A DNA stretch of 64,000 nt, taken from contig CALYTI010000007.1 of assembly GCA_945487035.1 (NCBI GenBank), positions 1-64,000 of the forward strand. The letters run 5' to 3'. This stretch comes from an uncultured Bacteroidales bacterium. GTDB lineage: Bacteria; Bacteroidota; Bacteroidia; Bacteroidales; UBA932. Positions 19,458 to 29,236 of this stretch are shown piece by piece. A model generated the notes under the pieces. It was not told the DNA's origin. It worked only from the letters and a program-made list of their open reading frames with translations, and did not search any database. A program made the position numbers and the translations under genes. The first letter of the stretch is position 1, and every line of letters starts with the position of its first letter.

Positions 19458-21088
19458 CGGGCTCCTCCGCCGAATCCTCCACCAGAGAATCCGCCACCTC
19501 CGCCAAAGGAGGTATGGCCGCCCATTCCCGCGCTTGCAGCCTTGGCCTGCTGGGCTGCTGAGGCATTGGTTATGGCATAACCCAGGTTGCGTGTCAGAAG
19601 GATGATGGAGCGTGTTGTCATCATATCCTGATATACGGTCTGCTCGAAGACCTGCGGGTTGATATCGTGAAGCTCCCCAGCCACCTTGTCAGCTATTCCG
19701 AAGAGGCTTCCGAAGACGAGGTAATCGTTCCACAGGCCAACCTCTGCGGAGCCTCTTTCGTCGATGAGTGTGAAGTCCTTCAGGAATTTCTTCAGGCCGA
19801 GAAGGTTCCTGGCCTGGGCGCGGGCATCGTCATTGAACTTGCCGCCTCGTGTCATATAGCCCAGCTTCACAAGCTCATCCCCACCCTCGCGGCGCACCTT
19901 GGAGTTCCATCTGTCGAGTCGTGCGGTGTGGGCCTCGCTCCAACGGGAGAATTCCTTGTCCTGAAGTATCCGGTCGGTGCCTGAGGCTTCTTTCATCATA
20001 TCCCAAAGCTGGCGGTAGGACTGAGGCATACCGTCAAGAGATGCCGCATCCCCGAAAGCAAGCTCCACCTTGCCCCGACGGCCCTTGCCCACTTCTATTG
20101 CGTGTTTTTCTATCATACGCAGAATCATAGCCCCGGCAACAATGCTGGAGCCTCTTCCCGCTTCAAGCTTGGACAGGATGTAATCGGCGGCAAGCACTTC
20201 CCCGCCGTAAGGCACATCCCTGCACCACTGTATGTCGCGTTTGCGGGTGACTCCGAGTATGTTCTTCAGGTTGGAGCGGTACGCAGCTATTGCTATGAAA
20301 ATGAGCAGGGCAACGAAGAGCACGCAAAACAAGATAATGAAGACAAGTTCATTGCTGTCTTCCTGCCCGTAGGATGAGCCTTCGAGAGCGCGGCTGAGCA
20401 CACTTTCAAAGGAGCCGCCGCGGGTGACGCTCGGGTTGAAAAGGCCCTTGTCGAAGCGTATAAGGCTGATTACCGAAGAGTTGCGCGTGAAGGACTCTGT
20501 GGAATAATATAGAATTCCGCCATCTTTGAATACCGCTTCTCCTTCAAAGCCGAAACCCCAGATGCGGCAGTTCCTCTCATCAAGAGCGGTCCCGTTCTCC
20601 ATTGCAGCCCGCACGCTGACTTTCTGCGGACGGCTCGAAAGCCCGGGCGAAACCAGCTGCATATGGAAGCAGTCATAGTCATCCATAGCCTGCACAGCAC
20701 CCTTGAGAAGGTAGCTTGCAGTATAGATGTGATGGCCGTAGCTTCCAAGGCCCCAGCAGAGCTCATATCCTCCGTTGGTCACAACAAGGCCGCAGCGCCC
20801 GGCTTTCTGTGAGAGGCTGCGGTCGGTGTCCCAACGCGGACCTTCACAGCTGTACGGCATTCCGCTTTCGTCGGTAACGCTGAAGTCCTGCAAAGATATT
20901 GCGCCGAGATTGTATTTGGCAAGATACCATTCAGTTCCAGTGTCAACATCCACATCCCAACGCTCCGTGACGCGGGCGCTTCCGTCAGCTGCAAAAACAA
21001 GCTCTATGGCGACTTCCCTTATATCGGCCGCCATAGAAAATATGCATCCTGCGAGGGTGAGGATGCATATTGCCATAAACCTTTTCAC
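19454..21088 (-). CDS. DUF2207 membrane protein with Gly-rich tail
   Basis: 544 aa, GTG start (ATG 21076 is an alternative). Signal peptide, an extracytoplasmic beta-rich DUF2207 domain ([15 protein letters not shown]...), a TM helix near residues 245-268 ([23 protein letters not shown]), a cytoplasmic winged-helix-like part ([20 protein letters not shown]), and a tail [17 protein letters not shown]2207 proteins are commonly paired with LemA, as here (3 bp gap). Function unknown; probably an envelope complex. Confidence 0.85.
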   Translation of the reverse strand: MKRFMAICILTLAGCIFSMAADIREVAIELVFAADGSARVTERWDVDVDTGTEWYLAKYNLGAISLQDFSVTDESGMPYSCEGPRWDTDRSLSQKAGRCGLVVTNGGYELCWGLGSYGHHIYTASYLLKGAVQAMDDYDCFHMQLVSPGLSSRPQKVSVRAAMENGTALDERNCRIWGFGFEGEAVFKDGGILYYSTESFTRNSSVISLIRFDKGLFNPSVTRGGSFESVLSRALEGSSYGQEDSNELVFIILFCVLFVALLIFIAIAAYRSNLKNILGVTRKRDIQWCRDVPYGGEVLAADYILSKLEAGRGSSIVAGAMILRMIEKHAIEVGKGRRGKVELAFGDAASLDGMPQSYRQLWDMMKEASGTDRILQDKEFSRWSEAHTARLDRWNSKVRREGGDELVKLGYMTRGGKFNDDARAQARNLLGLKKFLKDFTLIDERGSAEVGLWNDYLVFGSLFGIADKVAGELHDINPQVFEQTVYQDMMTTRSIILLTRNLGYAITNASAAQQAKAASAGMGGHTSFGGGGGFSGGGFGGGAR

Positions 21089-21091
21089 GCT

Positions 21092-21640
21092 CTAACGCAT
21101 TGAAGGCATTTCGGTCTTTCCTGCAGGCTCCTGGAGATATTCCTTCTCACGGAAGCCGAATATGGAAGCAGCTATAGAGTCAGGGAACATACGCACGAGC
21201 CTGTTGTATTTGGTCACGGCATCGTTGCAGGTCATACGGCTGAGCCTTACCTGATTCTCATACTGATTGACGCTCTCCATAGTCTTGGAGTACATCTCGC
21301 TGGCTTTGAGCTCAGGATACTGCTCTGCTACAACATTGATTTGCCTGAGGGCGGCAGTGATTTTCTCTTCCTGGGCATTGACCTCGGCGGCGCTGGAATT
21401 GCGGCCTACCGCTGTGCGCTGGGCGATGATGTCACGCAGGGTGTTGTACTCGTGTTCGTTGTAGCCTTTGGTGAGGTCAACCAGGGCGCTGAGGGCATCC
21501 CAACGGCTGTTGAGCTGCACACCGATTTGGCTGAGCGAGTTTTTGCAAAGTTCATCGGCGGATACAAGTTTGCGTTGAGCCGACACAAGCCACAGTACTG
21601 CCAGGAGTACTATCGCGATAATTACAATAATTGCTGTCAT
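21092..21640 (-). CDS. LemA family protein
   Basis: 182 aa. One N-terminal TM (IIVIIAIVLLAVLWLVSA) then a helical LemA bundle: LVDLTKGYNEHEYNTLRDI, QYPELKASEMY, and YNRLVRMFPDSIAA. The family is widespread with unknown molecular role. Five bp after the vWA gene stop and 3 bp before the DUF2207 gene, so vWA-lemA-DUF2207 is likely one transcript. Confidence 0.93.
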   Translation of the reverse strand: MTAIIVIIAIVLLAVLWLVSAQRKLVSADELCKNSLSQIGVQLNSRWDALSALVDLTKGYNEHEYNTLRDIIAQRTAVGRNSSAAEVNAQEEKITAALRQINVVAEQYPELKASEMYSKTMESVNQYENQVRLSRMTCNDAVTKYNRLVRMFPDSIAASIFGFREKEYLQEPAGKTEMPSMR

Positions 21641-21645
21641 AGTTT

Positions 21646-23133
21646 TTATTTACAATTTGAAGCTTTCTGTATAAGTTCGAGAAATTGTGCACGGTAGCCG
21701 TACGGGTCGAAATCCAGTGAACTGCCGGCCAGGTCTTCTGCAAGGGAGAAAGTAGAAGTTCCCTTGTATTTCGAGTCCCTGAGAACCATTCCGTAGGAAG
21801 CGCAGGCAGCAGCGAGAGCCATATTGGCACTCAGCTTCTCCGAACTTACGGAAGGCAGTTCGTCTGAAAGTAGTATGCTTTCGGTGCCGAGGCTTTCCTT
21901 GTAGCGGACATCGAAGCTGCCGACCGGCAGACCCCACGCAGGCTCGGTTTCTGCCATAACCAGCTCATAGAGTGCGGTGATGGTCTGACCTGCTCCGATT
22001 TCGGAGGCATCCTTCTCGTCATTCTCGAAATCCTCATTGGAGAGCACCCTGTTTTCGTAACCGATAAGCCTGTAGCTCTTTACTCTGGTGGAATCGAAGG
22101 TAATCTGGGCCTTCACATCGTTGGCCACTGCGAAGAATTTGCCGAAATCGTTGACAAAGACCTTGGTCATCTCATCCTCGGAGTCAATGTATTCGTAGGT
22201 TCCGTTGCCGGCGTTGGTAACGCTCTCAATCATAGCATCATTGAGATTGCCGCGTCCGAAGCCGCATACGGTGAGATATATGCCGTTCCTGGCGTAGCTC
22301 TCCACCATTTCCACAAGGGCTTCGGTAGAGGTGACTCCCACATTGAAGTCTCCGTCTGTACCCATTACGACACGGTTGTTGCCACCTTCAATGTAGTTCT
22401 CCAAAGCCTCTTCGTAAGCCATTCTCATTGCGTCTCCACCATTGGTGGAACCGCTTGCAACGAGTCTGTCGATAGCTGCATAAATAGTCTTTGTATCGGA
22501 TGCAAGAGTGGACTCAAGAACCTTTTTGACAGAACCTGAGTAGGTGATAATCGACACTCTGTCTTTAGGGTCAAGTCGTGTGACGAGAGTCTTGAGGCTG
22601 GACTTGAGAAGAGGAAGCTTGTCGTCGCTGTTCATGGAGCCGGACACATCGATAAGGAAGACAAAGTTTGAAGCAGGACGCTTCGCAAGGCTCTTTCCCT
22701 TGATGCCTAGGCGGAGCAGCTGGTGCTCAGCGTTCCAAGGGCAGACATATATTTCCGAATTGAGAGCGATAGTTTTGCCTTCCTGCGGCTCAGGATAATC
22801 GAATGTGAAATAGTTCAGATATTCCTCGATACGCACTGCATTTGCCGGTGGGAGCGCATTGCTTTCGAGTATATAACGGCGCATATTGGCATACGCTGCG
22901 CCGTCGCAATCTACCGAGAAGGTGGAAGTCGGCTCGTCGGCGGTGTTGATGAAATCGTTCTCGACAATCTCGTCGTAGCGGTCTCCTCCGGGTTCGTCCG
23001 GGACATAGCCCCCTTCATTTGGAGCAGAATACTCAGGGTACATACCCGAATCCATATTGAGGCTTCCTACAGAACAGGAAACCAGCGCTGCTGATGCTGC
23101 AATTGCGGAAATGATACTAAAAGACTTTTTCAT
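21646..23133 (-). CDS. von Willebrand factor A lipoprotein (YfbK-like)
   Basis: 495 aa from ATG 23133; the longer track start is unlikely. Lipobox ALVSC. Acidic linker, then a YfbK-type N-terminal segment (ESNALPPANAVRIEEYLNYFTF), a vWA domain with intact MIDAS (DVSGSMN, then the GSTNGGDAM and GTDGDFNVG loops), and a C-terminal DUF3520-like domain. vWA domains bind partners through a metal ion. Heads the vWA-LemA-DUF2207 unit; a role in an envelope assembly is inferred. Confidence 0.88.
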   Translation of the reverse strand: MKKSFSIISAIAASAALVSCSVGSLNMDSGMYPEYSAPNEGGYVPDEPGGDRYDEIVENDFINTADEPTSTFSVDCDGAAYANMRRYILESNALPPANAVRIEEYLNYFTFDYPEPQEGKTIALNSEIYVCPWNAEHQLLRLGIKGKSLAKRPASNFVFLIDVSGSMNSDDKLPLLKSSLKTLVTRLDPKDRVSIITYSGSVKKVLESTLASDTKTIYAAIDRLVASGSTNGGDAMRMAYEEALENYIEGGNNRVVMGTDGDFNVGVTSTEALVEMVESYARNGIYLTVCGFGRGNLNDAMIESVTNAGNGTYEYIDSEDEMTKVFVNDFGKFFAVANDVKAQITFDSTRVKSYRLIGYENRVLSNEDFENDEKDASEIGAGQTITALYELVMAETEPAWGLPVGSFDVRYKESLGTESILLSDELPSVSSEKLSANMALAAACASYGMVLRDSKYKGTSTFSLAEDLAGSSLDFDPYGYRAQFLELIQKASNCK

Positions 23134-23200
23134 ATTCTTTTCTTTGATTACCCCTTTTAGATGCGCATAGCCACTTGGGCGTTGCATTTGAGGGCCGTAA

Positions 23201-23233
23201 AGAAAAGAAGGCGGCCTTTCCGAGACCGCCTTC
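23201..23233 (-). terminator. Intrinsic terminator after fba
   Basis: Minus-strand hairpin GAAGGCGG/CCGCCTTC (8 bp, 11-nt loop) followed by TTTTCTTT, 19 bp past the fba stop. It separates fba from the vWA-lemA unit. Confidence 0.9.
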
Positions 23234-23251
23234 CCGAAATATCAAAAAAGC

Positions 23252-24253
23252 TTACTCAGCCTTGCCGTTTGAGCCGAGAACGTTTACAATCTTGTGGATG
23301 TAAAGCTTCTTCATCTCGTCACGTGCAGGTCCGAGGTACTTGCGAGGGTCGAACTCACCCGGCTTCTCAGCGAAGACCTTGCGGATGGCTGCGGTCATTG
23401 CAAGACGGCTGTCGGAGTCGATGTTGATCTTGCATACTGCGGACTTGGCAGCCTCGCGGAGCTGCTCCTCAGGAATACCTACTGCATCAGGAAGCTTTCC
23501 GCCGAGAGAGTTGATCATATCAACATACTCCTGTGGAACTGAAGAAGAACCGTGGAGGACGATAGGGAAGCCAGGAAGCTGCTTCTCGACCTCGTGAAGA
23601 ACGTCGAATGCGAGCGGAGGTGGAACGAGCTTGCCGGTCTTAGGGTCGCGGGTGCACTGCTCAGGGGTGAACTTGTATGCACCGTGTGAAGTTCCGATAG
23701 AGATTGCGAGGGAGTCGCAGCCGGTACGGGTTGCGAAATCCACAACCTCTTCAGGCTTGGTGTAGTGTGAAACCTCAGAAGCAACCTCATCCTCAACGCC
23801 TGCGAGCACGCCGAGCTCAGCCTCGACTGTTACGTCGTACTGGTGTGCGTAGTCGACAACCTTCTTGGTGAGTGCGATATTCTCCTCGTAAGGAAGAGAA
23901 GATGCGTCAATCATAACGGATGAGAATCCCATATCAACGCAGCTCTTGCAGAGCTCGAAGCTGTCGCCGTGGTCGAGGTGAAGCACAATCTGAGGCTTCT
24001 CCCAACCGAGCTCCTTTGCATACTCCACAGCACCCTGTGCCATATAGCGCAGAAGGGTCTGGTTAGCGTAGTTGCGTGCGCCCTTGGAAACCTGGAGGAT
24101 AACTGGAGACTTTGTCTCGGCAGAAGCCTGGATGATAGCCTGAAGCTGCTCCATATTGTTGAAATTGAATGCAGGGATTGCATATCCGCCTGCAACGGCC
24201 TTTGCGAACATCTCACGGGTGTTTACAAGACCAAGTTCTTTGTAAGATACCAT
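23252..24253 (-). CDS. fbaA: Class II fructose-1,6-bisphosphate aldolase
   Basis: 333 aa zinc aldolase of glycolysis/gluconeogenesis. Seen: VLHLDHGDSFELC (zinc His and catalytic Asp), VEAELGVLAGVEDE, GTSHGAYKF (zinc His) and VLHGSSSVPQEYV (zinc His). Ends in EFDPRKYLGPARDEM, a typical tail. Monocistronic between its own promoter and a strong terminator. Divergent from gmk. Confidence 0.97.
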   Translation of the reverse strand: MVSYKELGLVNTREMFAKAVAGGYAIPAFNFNNMEQLQAIIQASAETKSPVILQVSKGARNYANQTLLRYMAQGAVEYAKELGWEKPQIVLHLDHGDSFELCKSCVDMGFSSVMIDASSLPYEENIALTKKVVDYAHQYDVTVEAELGVLAGVEDEVASEVSHYTKPEEVVDFATRTGCDSLAISIGTSHGAYKFTPEQCTRDPKTGKLVPPPLAFDVLHEVEKQLPGFPIVLHGSSSVPQEYVDMINSLGGKLPDAVGIPEEQLREAAKSAVCKINIDSDSRLAMTAAIRKVFAEKPGEFDPRKYLGPARDEMKKLYIHKIVNVLGSNGKAE

Positions 24254-24296
24254 AACTCTATAATAAGGATTTAGTAAATTTCCTTCAAAAGGTCCG

Positions 24297-24304
24297 CAAA
24301 TTTA
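24297..24304 (-). promoter_or_regulatory. -7 box of fbaA promoter
   Basis: TAAATTTG on the minus strand, 43 nt before the fbaA ATG and 1 bp from the gmk box on the other strand. Confidence 0.5.
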
Positions 24305-24305
24305 C

Positions 24306-24313
24306 TAATTTTG
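24306..24313 (+). promoter_or_regulatory. -7 box of gmk promoter
   Basis: TAATTTTG on the plus strand, 19 nt before the gmk ATG. Back to back with the fbaA box. Confidence 0.45.
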
Positions 24314-24332
24314 CAAGAAATAACCTACTGAG

Positions 24333-24902
24333 ATGAAAGGTAAAGTAATTATTTTCTCCGCTCCGTCCGGAGCCGGCAAAAGCACCGTAGTAAATCACCT
24401 GCTCTCCCTTCACCCGGAGTTCGAGTTTTCCATCAGTGCAACATCGCGTCCTCCAAGGGGAAACGAGAAGGATGGAGTGGAATATCATTTCATTGATGCA
24501 CAGCGTTTCCGCGAGCTCATTGCCCAGGATGCCTTCGTGGAGTATGAGGAAGTCTATCACGACCGCTTCTACGGCACGCTCAAGTCCGAAGTGGAGCGCA
24601 TCTGGAGCAAGGGACACGTGATAGTATTCGACGTGGATGTAAAGGGCGGAAGCAACCTCAAACGCTATTTCGGCGAAGCTGCCCTGTCTGTGCTGATTGT
24701 CCCGCCAAGCCTCGAGGTGCTCGAGCAGAGACTGCGCGGAAGGGGCACCGACCCGGAGGATGCCATTCGTGAACGCCTGGCAAAGGCAGCCTGGGAACTG
24801 GATTTCGCCAAGGACAAGGTGGATGTGGCCCTGGTGAACGACAAAATCGGGGATACCTTCGCCAAGGCCGAAAAGCTCATTGACGATTTCCTATGCAGGT
24901 AG
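24333..24902 (+). CDS. gmk: Guanylate kinase
   Basis: 189 aa. P-loop SAPSGAGKST near the start, then SATSRPPRGNEKDGVEYHF (GMP-binding), and VIVFDVDVKGG. Phosphorylates GMP to GDP. The stop overlaps the nadD ATG by 10 nt, so the two are coupled. Confidence 0.97.
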   Translation: MKGKVIIFSAPSGAGKSTVVNHLLSLHPEFEFSISATSRPPRGNEKDGVEYHFIDAQRFRELIAQDAFVEYEEVYHDRFYGTLKSEVERIWSKGHVIVFDVDVKGGSNLKRYFGEAALSVLIVPPSLEVLEQRLRGRGTDPEDAIRERLAKAAWELDFAKDKVDVALVNDKIGDTFAKAEKLIDDFLCR

Positions 24903-25450
24903 CCGTATATTCCGGAAGCTTCGACCCTCTGCACAAGGGGCATCTGGGCATACTTCGCCGGCTGGCGGACCGTTTCGATGCGGTCTACCTCGTAGTCTCT
25001 CCCCAGAATCCGCTTAAATCCGAAGACAAGGCCTCCGGTGCGCTGCGTCGGCTGAGGGCGGCGCGGGAAGCGGTGGCGCGTCATCCCGAGCTTGACGGAA
25101 AAGTCAAGCTCGATGACATCGAGTTTTCACTGGGCCTGCCTAGTTACACAATTGACACCCTCGACGCCCTTCAAAGACGCGAGCCGGGCAACAGTTTCTG
25201 CCTTGTGATGGGCGCTGACAGCCTCGCCGGCTTTCGCAGGTGGAAGGACTACCGCCGCATTCTGCTGGACTATCGCGTGCTGGTCTTCCCGCGCCGGGAT
25301 ACTGACCTGGACGCGGTTGTGAGCGATTTGCTCTCGGAGAACCCGTCCTACCATATAGAGAGAATTGAGGCGCCGCTGGTCGATCTTTCATCTACCCTCC
25401 TGCGCGGCCTTCTGGCCGAAGGCGAGGATGCAAGCGCCTTTCTGATGTAG
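24893..25450 (+). CDS. nadD: Nicotinate-nucleotide adenylyltransferase
   Basis: 185 aa nucleotidyltransferase. GSFDPLHKGH is the class motif, and SSTLLRGLLAEG near the end is the second conserved loop (normally S-S-T-x-x-R). Makes deamido-NAD from NaMN and ATP. Overlaps gmk. Confidence 0.95.
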   Translation: MQVAVYSGSFDPLHKGHLGILRRLADRFDAVYLVVSPQNPLKSEDKASGALRRLRAAREAVARHPELDGKVKLDDIEFSLGLPSYTIDTLDALQRREPGNSFCLVMGADSLAGFRRWKDYRRILLDYRVLVFPRRDTDLDAVVSDLLSENPSYHIERIEAPLVDLSSTLLRGLLAEGEDASAFLM

Positions 25451-25452
25451 CC

Positions 25453-26556
25453 TCAGACCTTGAGGAAAACCTTCTTCCTGTAGAGGAAATAGAGTAGCAG
25501 CCATTGGATGGCGAGCACTCCCGCACTGAGCAGCAGCCTGCCCCAGGCGGGCGGCAGCAGGGCGGCCACACCCCCGAAGACATTTTGCGCCATGGTATAG
25601 AAAGGAACGAAGGCGCTGGCGAGGTAGATGGTAATGGAGTTCATTCCGAACATCTTGAAGATGAAGGTCAATGGTCCGTTGTGCCCCTTTACATCTATTA
25701 TATAGTAGAATATGGTGAAGCCTGCCAGCGCAATCCCTCCGGCTACCAGAGTGAAACTGCTGCTCCAGAGGTTCTTGTTGAGAGGCATCCACAGACTCCA
25801 CAACAGCCCCAGAAGCACAAGACCCAGAGCTGCTCCGAGCATACAGAGGGACTTCCTGCTCCCGTCCATCTTCCCGCGGCGCACGAAATCTCCCGTGAGC
25901 ATTCCGAGCAGAGCGGTCACTGTGGCAGGCACCACTCCGAGTATTCCCTCAGGGTCCCAGTTGCCCCGGTACAGACGGCCGGGCATTATCATGCGGTCAA
26001 TCCATCCGGCTATATTGCCGGCCTGAGAGAGGCTGTCAGCCCCTGCGGCGTCCGGCGCGGGAACAAACTTTAGCAGAAGGAAATAGCCCAGCAGCAGAAC
26101 CCCCGCCACCAGGCAGCGGGCCATAGTCTTGCAATGCATGAAAACCAGAGAGGCGAACATCCAGGCGAAGCCGATTCTGCCAAGCACGCTGCAGTAGCGG
26201 AAATCGGCGAGACTGGAAGTGGTCAGGATCCCGTTGTAGAGCAGTCCGCACAAAAACAGGAGTATAGCCCTGCGCAGCACTTTCAGATGTATCTTCGCCC
26301 CGCTTGCTCCGAGCGACTGCTGCTTTGCAAGGGAGAAGGGAAAGGAGATGCCGGCAATGAAGAGGAAGGTCGGGAAGACCAGGTCCATCAGGGTGAGTCC
26401 GTCCCAAGAGGCGTGTTCCATCTGCCTCACCAGAAAGCTGTTTTCGCCTCCGGGAAAGAGTCCGCAAATGCACACTATGACAGAAGAGAGTCCCATCAGG
26501 AACATCATATCAAGGCCCCTGAAGGCATCAAGACTTTCCAAACGCTTGTTTTCCAT
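25453..26556 (-). CDS. HGSNAT-like membrane acyltransferase (DUF5009)
   Basis: 367 aa with about ten TM helices. The N-terminus RLESLDAFRGLDMMFLMG and the following LVFPTFLFIAGISFPFS are typical of heparan-alpha-glucosaminide N-acetyltransferase-like proteins (DUF5009 in Bacteroidota). They are thought to move acetyl groups across the membrane onto amino sugars. No glycan-degradation genes are adjacent. A -7 box only 4 nt from the ATG suggests a leaderless message or a slightly downstream start. Confidence 0.82.
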   Translation of the reverse strand: MENKRLESLDAFRGLDMMFLMGLSSVIVCICGLFPGGENSFLVRQMEHASWDGLTLMDLVFPTFLFIAGISFPFSLAKQQSLGASGAKIHLKVLRRAILLFLCGLLYNGILTTSSLADFRYCSVLGRIGFAWMFASLVFMHCKTMARCLVAGVLLLGYFLLLKFVPAPDAAGADSLSQAGNIAGWIDRMIMPGRLYRGNWDPEGILGVVPATVTALLGMLTGDFVRRGKMDGSRKSLCMLGAALGLVLLGLLWSLWMPLNKNLWSSSFTLVAGGIALAGFTIFYYIIDVKGHNGPLTFIFKMFGMNSITIYLASAFVPFYTMAQNVFGGVAALLPPAWGRLLLSAGVLAIQWLLLYFLYRKKVFLKV

Positions 26557-26560
26557 AGCG

Positions 26561-26568
26561 CAAATTTA
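26561..26568 (-). promoter_or_regulatory. -7 box before HGSNAT-like gene
   Basis: TAAATTTG on the minus strand with an upstream TTG about 22 nt away; only 4 nt separate the box from the annotated ATG. Confidence 0.45.
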
Positions 26569-26639
26569 TGAAAAAGGGATTAACTTTTGCCAATATGAAA
26601 CTAATTTTCCCTCATCAGTTTTTTCGTTGTGGTCATATT

Positions 26640-27308
26640 TTACTTTCTTACTTTGGCAATGAGTTCGAGGGAGTTGCGGCAGAGCTCGGTAATCTTGTGC
26701 CACTCCCCTGCCTTAATGACATCCTTAGGGAAGAGGTTCGAACCCATACCGACACAGGTCACTCCGGCACCGAACCAGCCGGCGAGATTCTCCTCCTCCG
26801 GCTTTACGCCTCCGGTCACCATAATCTGGCTCCAAGGCATAGGGGCGCGCAGGCCCTTCACGAACTTAGGTCCGAGCACATCTCCCGGAAAGACCTTGCA
26901 CACATCGCAACCGGCCTGCTGGGCAGCGCCAACTTCGCTTACGGAACCGCAGCCCGGGCAGTAAGGCACGAGACGACGGTTGCATATCGGTGCGATTTCA
27001 GGATTGAACAGAGGGCCGACAACGAAGTTGGCTCCCAGCTGGAGATAGAGTGCTGCGGTAGCAGGATCCACTATGCTGCCCACACCCAGAATCATACCCG
27101 GAAGGTTGGCGTTTGCATACCCCACCAGCTGAGCAAACACTTCCTGGGCGAAATCTCCCCTGTTGGTGAACTCGAAAGCACGTACTCCGCCTTCGTAGCA
27201 GGCCTTGAGCACATTGATTGCAACCTCAGGGTCGGAATCGTAGAACACAGGCACCATACCCGTGCTCTTCATAGTCTGAATGACTTCCAGTTTACTGTAT
27301 TTTGCCAT
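26640..27308 (-). CDS. eda: KDPG aldolase-like enzyme
   Basis: 222 aa TIM barrel. Schiff-base Lys in [10 protein letters not shown], Glu in the FEFTNRGD strand, and [23 protein letters not shown] near the end. Splits 2-keto-3-deoxy-6-phosphogluconate into pyruvate and glyceraldehyde-3-phosphate. Follows the kinase gene by 11 bp, so the pair converts KDG to central intermediates, as in uronate breakdown. Confidence 0.92.
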   Translation of the reverse strand: MAKYSKLEVIQTMKSTGMVPVFYDSDPEVAINVLKACYEGGVRAFEFTNRGDFAQEVFAQLVGYANANLPGMILGVGSIVDPATAALYLQLGANFVVGPLFNPEIAPICNRRLVPYCPGCGSVSEVGAAQQAGCDVCKVFPGDVLGPKFVKGLRAPMPWSQIMVTGGVKPEEENLAGWFGAGVTCVGMGSNLFPKDVIKAGEWHKITELCRNSLELIAKVRK

Positions 27309-27319
27309 TGTTGTAATGA

Positions 27320-28345
27320 TTATCTTTGAACTCTTCCGTTGGCACTGCCCCCCACGAGAGCAAGCACCTCTGCTTCGCTTACGAGGTTGAAGTCTCCGCT
27401 GATGGTGTGCTTGAGCGCAGAAGCGGCAACTGCAAACTCCAGAGCCTTAGCCTGATCTTCACCGTATTTGAGCATACCGTGGATGAGGCCTCCGGAGAAG
27501 GAATCCCCGCCGCCCACGCGGTCTATGATGGGGTTAATCTCGTAACGCTTTGACTGATAGAAGTCCTTGCCGTTGAAAATCAGCGCCTTCCAACCGTTAT
27601 GGGTTGCGGAGAAAGACTCTCTGAGGGTAGATACGACATATTTGAATCCGAATTCCTTCTGCATCTGGCGGAAGATTCCTTCATAGCCTGCTGCATCGGT
27701 CTTGCCGCCTTCCACATCCGAATCCGGTTTGAATCCAAGGCAGAGTTCGGCATCCTCTTCGTTGCCTATGCAGACGTCAACATACTGCATCAGAGGGCGC
27801 ATAACGCTGATTGCCTTCTCGGAGGTCCAGAGTTTCTTGCGGAAGTTCAGGTCCACGGAAACTGTCACTCCGTGCCTCTTTGCGGCCTCGCAGGCGAGCC
27901 GTGTCAGTTCTGCTGCCCTGTCGGAAATGGCCGGGGTGATGCCTGACCAGTGGAACCAGGAAGCACCCTCCATAATTGCATCGAAATCGAAGTCTTCAGG
28001 AGACGCTTCTGCTATGGCAGAATGGGCCCTGTCATAAATCACCTTGGAAGGGCGCATTGATGCACCGGTCTCAGCATAGTAGAGTCCTACCCTGTCACCG
28101 CCCCTGCTGATATAGGAAGTGTTGACTCCATATCTTCTGAGAGCATTTACCGCAATCTGTCCGATTTCGTGGGCAGGAAGCTTGGAAACAAAATAAGCAT
28201 CGTGTCCGTAATTGGCGAGGCTGACCGCAACATTGGCTTCTCCACCTCCAGGGATTACCCTAAGGGATTCTGCCTGAATGAATCTGTCTGTGCCCTGAGG
28301 GCTGAGTCGGAGCATTATTTCTCCAAGTGTAATTACTTTTGCCAT
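27320..28345 (-). CDS. kdgK: 2-keto-3-deoxygluconate kinase (PfkB family)
   Basis: 341 aa ribokinase-like sugar kinase. GEIMLRLSP at the N-terminus, [15 protein letters not shown] (substrate loop), and [16 protein letters not shown] (anion hole and catalytic Asp). Adjacent KDPG aldolase gives the substrate assignment. First gene of kdgK-eda. Confidence 0.93.
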   Translation of the reverse strand: MAKVITLGEIMLRLSPQGTDRFIQAESLRVIPGGGEANVAVSLANYGHDAYFVSKLPAHEIGQIAVNALRRYGVNTSYISRGGDRVGLYYAETGASMRPSKVIYDRAHSAIAEASPEDFDFDAIMEGASWFHWSGITPAISDRAAELTRLACEAAKRHGVTVSVDLNFRKKLWTSEKAISVMRPLMQYVDVCIGNEEDAELCLGFKPDSDVEGGKTDAAGYEGIFRQMQKEFGFKYVVSTLRESFSATHNGWKALIFNGKDFYQSKRYEINPIIDRVGGGDSFSGGLIHGMLKYGEDQAKALEFAVAASALKHTISGDFNLVSEAEVLALVGGSANGRVQR

Positions 28346-28366
28346 TGTAAGTCTATGGTTTATCTA

Positions 28367-28374
28367 CAAATTTA
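28367..28374 (-). promoter_or_regulatory. -7 box of kdgK-eda promoter
   Basis: TAAATTTG on the minus strand, 21 nt before the kdgK ATG. Confidence 0.5.
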
Positions 28375-28487
28375 CTTGTTTTTCCGGAAATCCGTGTGCG
28401 GTCACGATTCTTATTCTTCCTTTTTTATTTGTGATAAGATGAAAAAAGTTTATTTTTGCGATTATTACGAAAACAGCAGTACGATGA

Positions 28488-28571
28488 CGACAGGAAACAA
28501 GCCTCTGGTACCTCACCAAGCCTGTAGTTTCCGCCGCACTGTTTGAAACCCTGGACAAATATTTCAAGTGA
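28488..28571 (+). pseudogene. Possible response-regulator 3' remnant
   Basis: A start-less frame ends in YLTKPVVSAALFETLDKYFK and a TGA. YLTKPV plus the following amphipathic helix looks like the last strand and helix of a receiver domain. Nothing upstream completes the domain. It is only about 20 residues, so chance likeness is possible. Confidence 0.3.
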
Positions 28572-28573
28572 GA

Positions 28574-29233
28574 ATGAAAAGAATCCTTACCGTTATCCTG
28601 CTTTGTCTGATATCCGTACCCATTGCAAAGGCCGGGGACTGCACGCATACAGACAGGACCCCTGTCCACGAGTTGTCATTGGGAGTCGGAGACCAGCTCT
28701 TCGAAAACCTTGTATGGCAGAATCCCCAGTTCATTGTGGACAATATGGGCGATGACTGGAGCAGTGTGTACAGGGAAAGATACCGCTACTCGCAGCATTG
28801 GTTCTTTGATTATTACTACAATATGTCAGAACGCCTTGCGTTGGGCGTGAGGGCGGATTTTTCGGCTTGTCTGTGGGACGAGGTGCTGCGCAGCGGCTCC
28901 GGCGGCGAAATATCCCGCGAAGCGGACTGCTTCTTTATGAACATAAGCCTGCTGCCAAAGGCCCGGTGGAGCTGGTACCATTCGCCCGCGCTGCTGGTTT
29001 ACTCCGCACTCGGCATAGGTCTCAATATCAACACAGGCACCGAGGCGGATGCGTACGGCAAGAAGACTGCATGCGGGCTTGCCGCCGACCTTACTCTCGC
29101 TGGAGTGCAGTACAGCTTCAGCCATTGGTACGCCTTCGGAGAACTCGGAGGCCTGACTTCCCTCAAGGACAAGAACACCATTTATATGCTGGGCTCCCGC
29201 ATCATTTCGCTCGGCGTGGGACTTAAGTTTTAG
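28574..29233 (+). CDS. Predicted outer membrane beta-barrel protein
   Basis: 219 aa from ATG 28574 (the track's GTG lies 6 nt earlier). Signal peptide MKRILTVILLCLISVPIAKAG. The rest shows amphipathic strands rich in Tyr and Trp and ends SLGVGLKF, a terminal Phe as in small OMP barrels. No family I can name. Four bp before the hydrolase gene; first of a three-gene secreted set. Confidence 0.6.
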   Translation: MKRILTVILLCLISVPIAKAGDCTHTDRTPVHELSLGVGDQLFENLVWQNPQFIVDNMGDDWSSVYRERYRYSQHWFFDYYYNMSERLALGVRADFSACLWDEVLRSGSGGEISREADCFFMNISLLPKARWSWYHSPALLVYSALGIGLNINTGTEADAYGKKTACGLAADLTLAGVQYSFSHWYAFGELGGLTSLKDKNTIYMLGSRIISLGVGLKF

Positions 29234-29236
29234 GCA

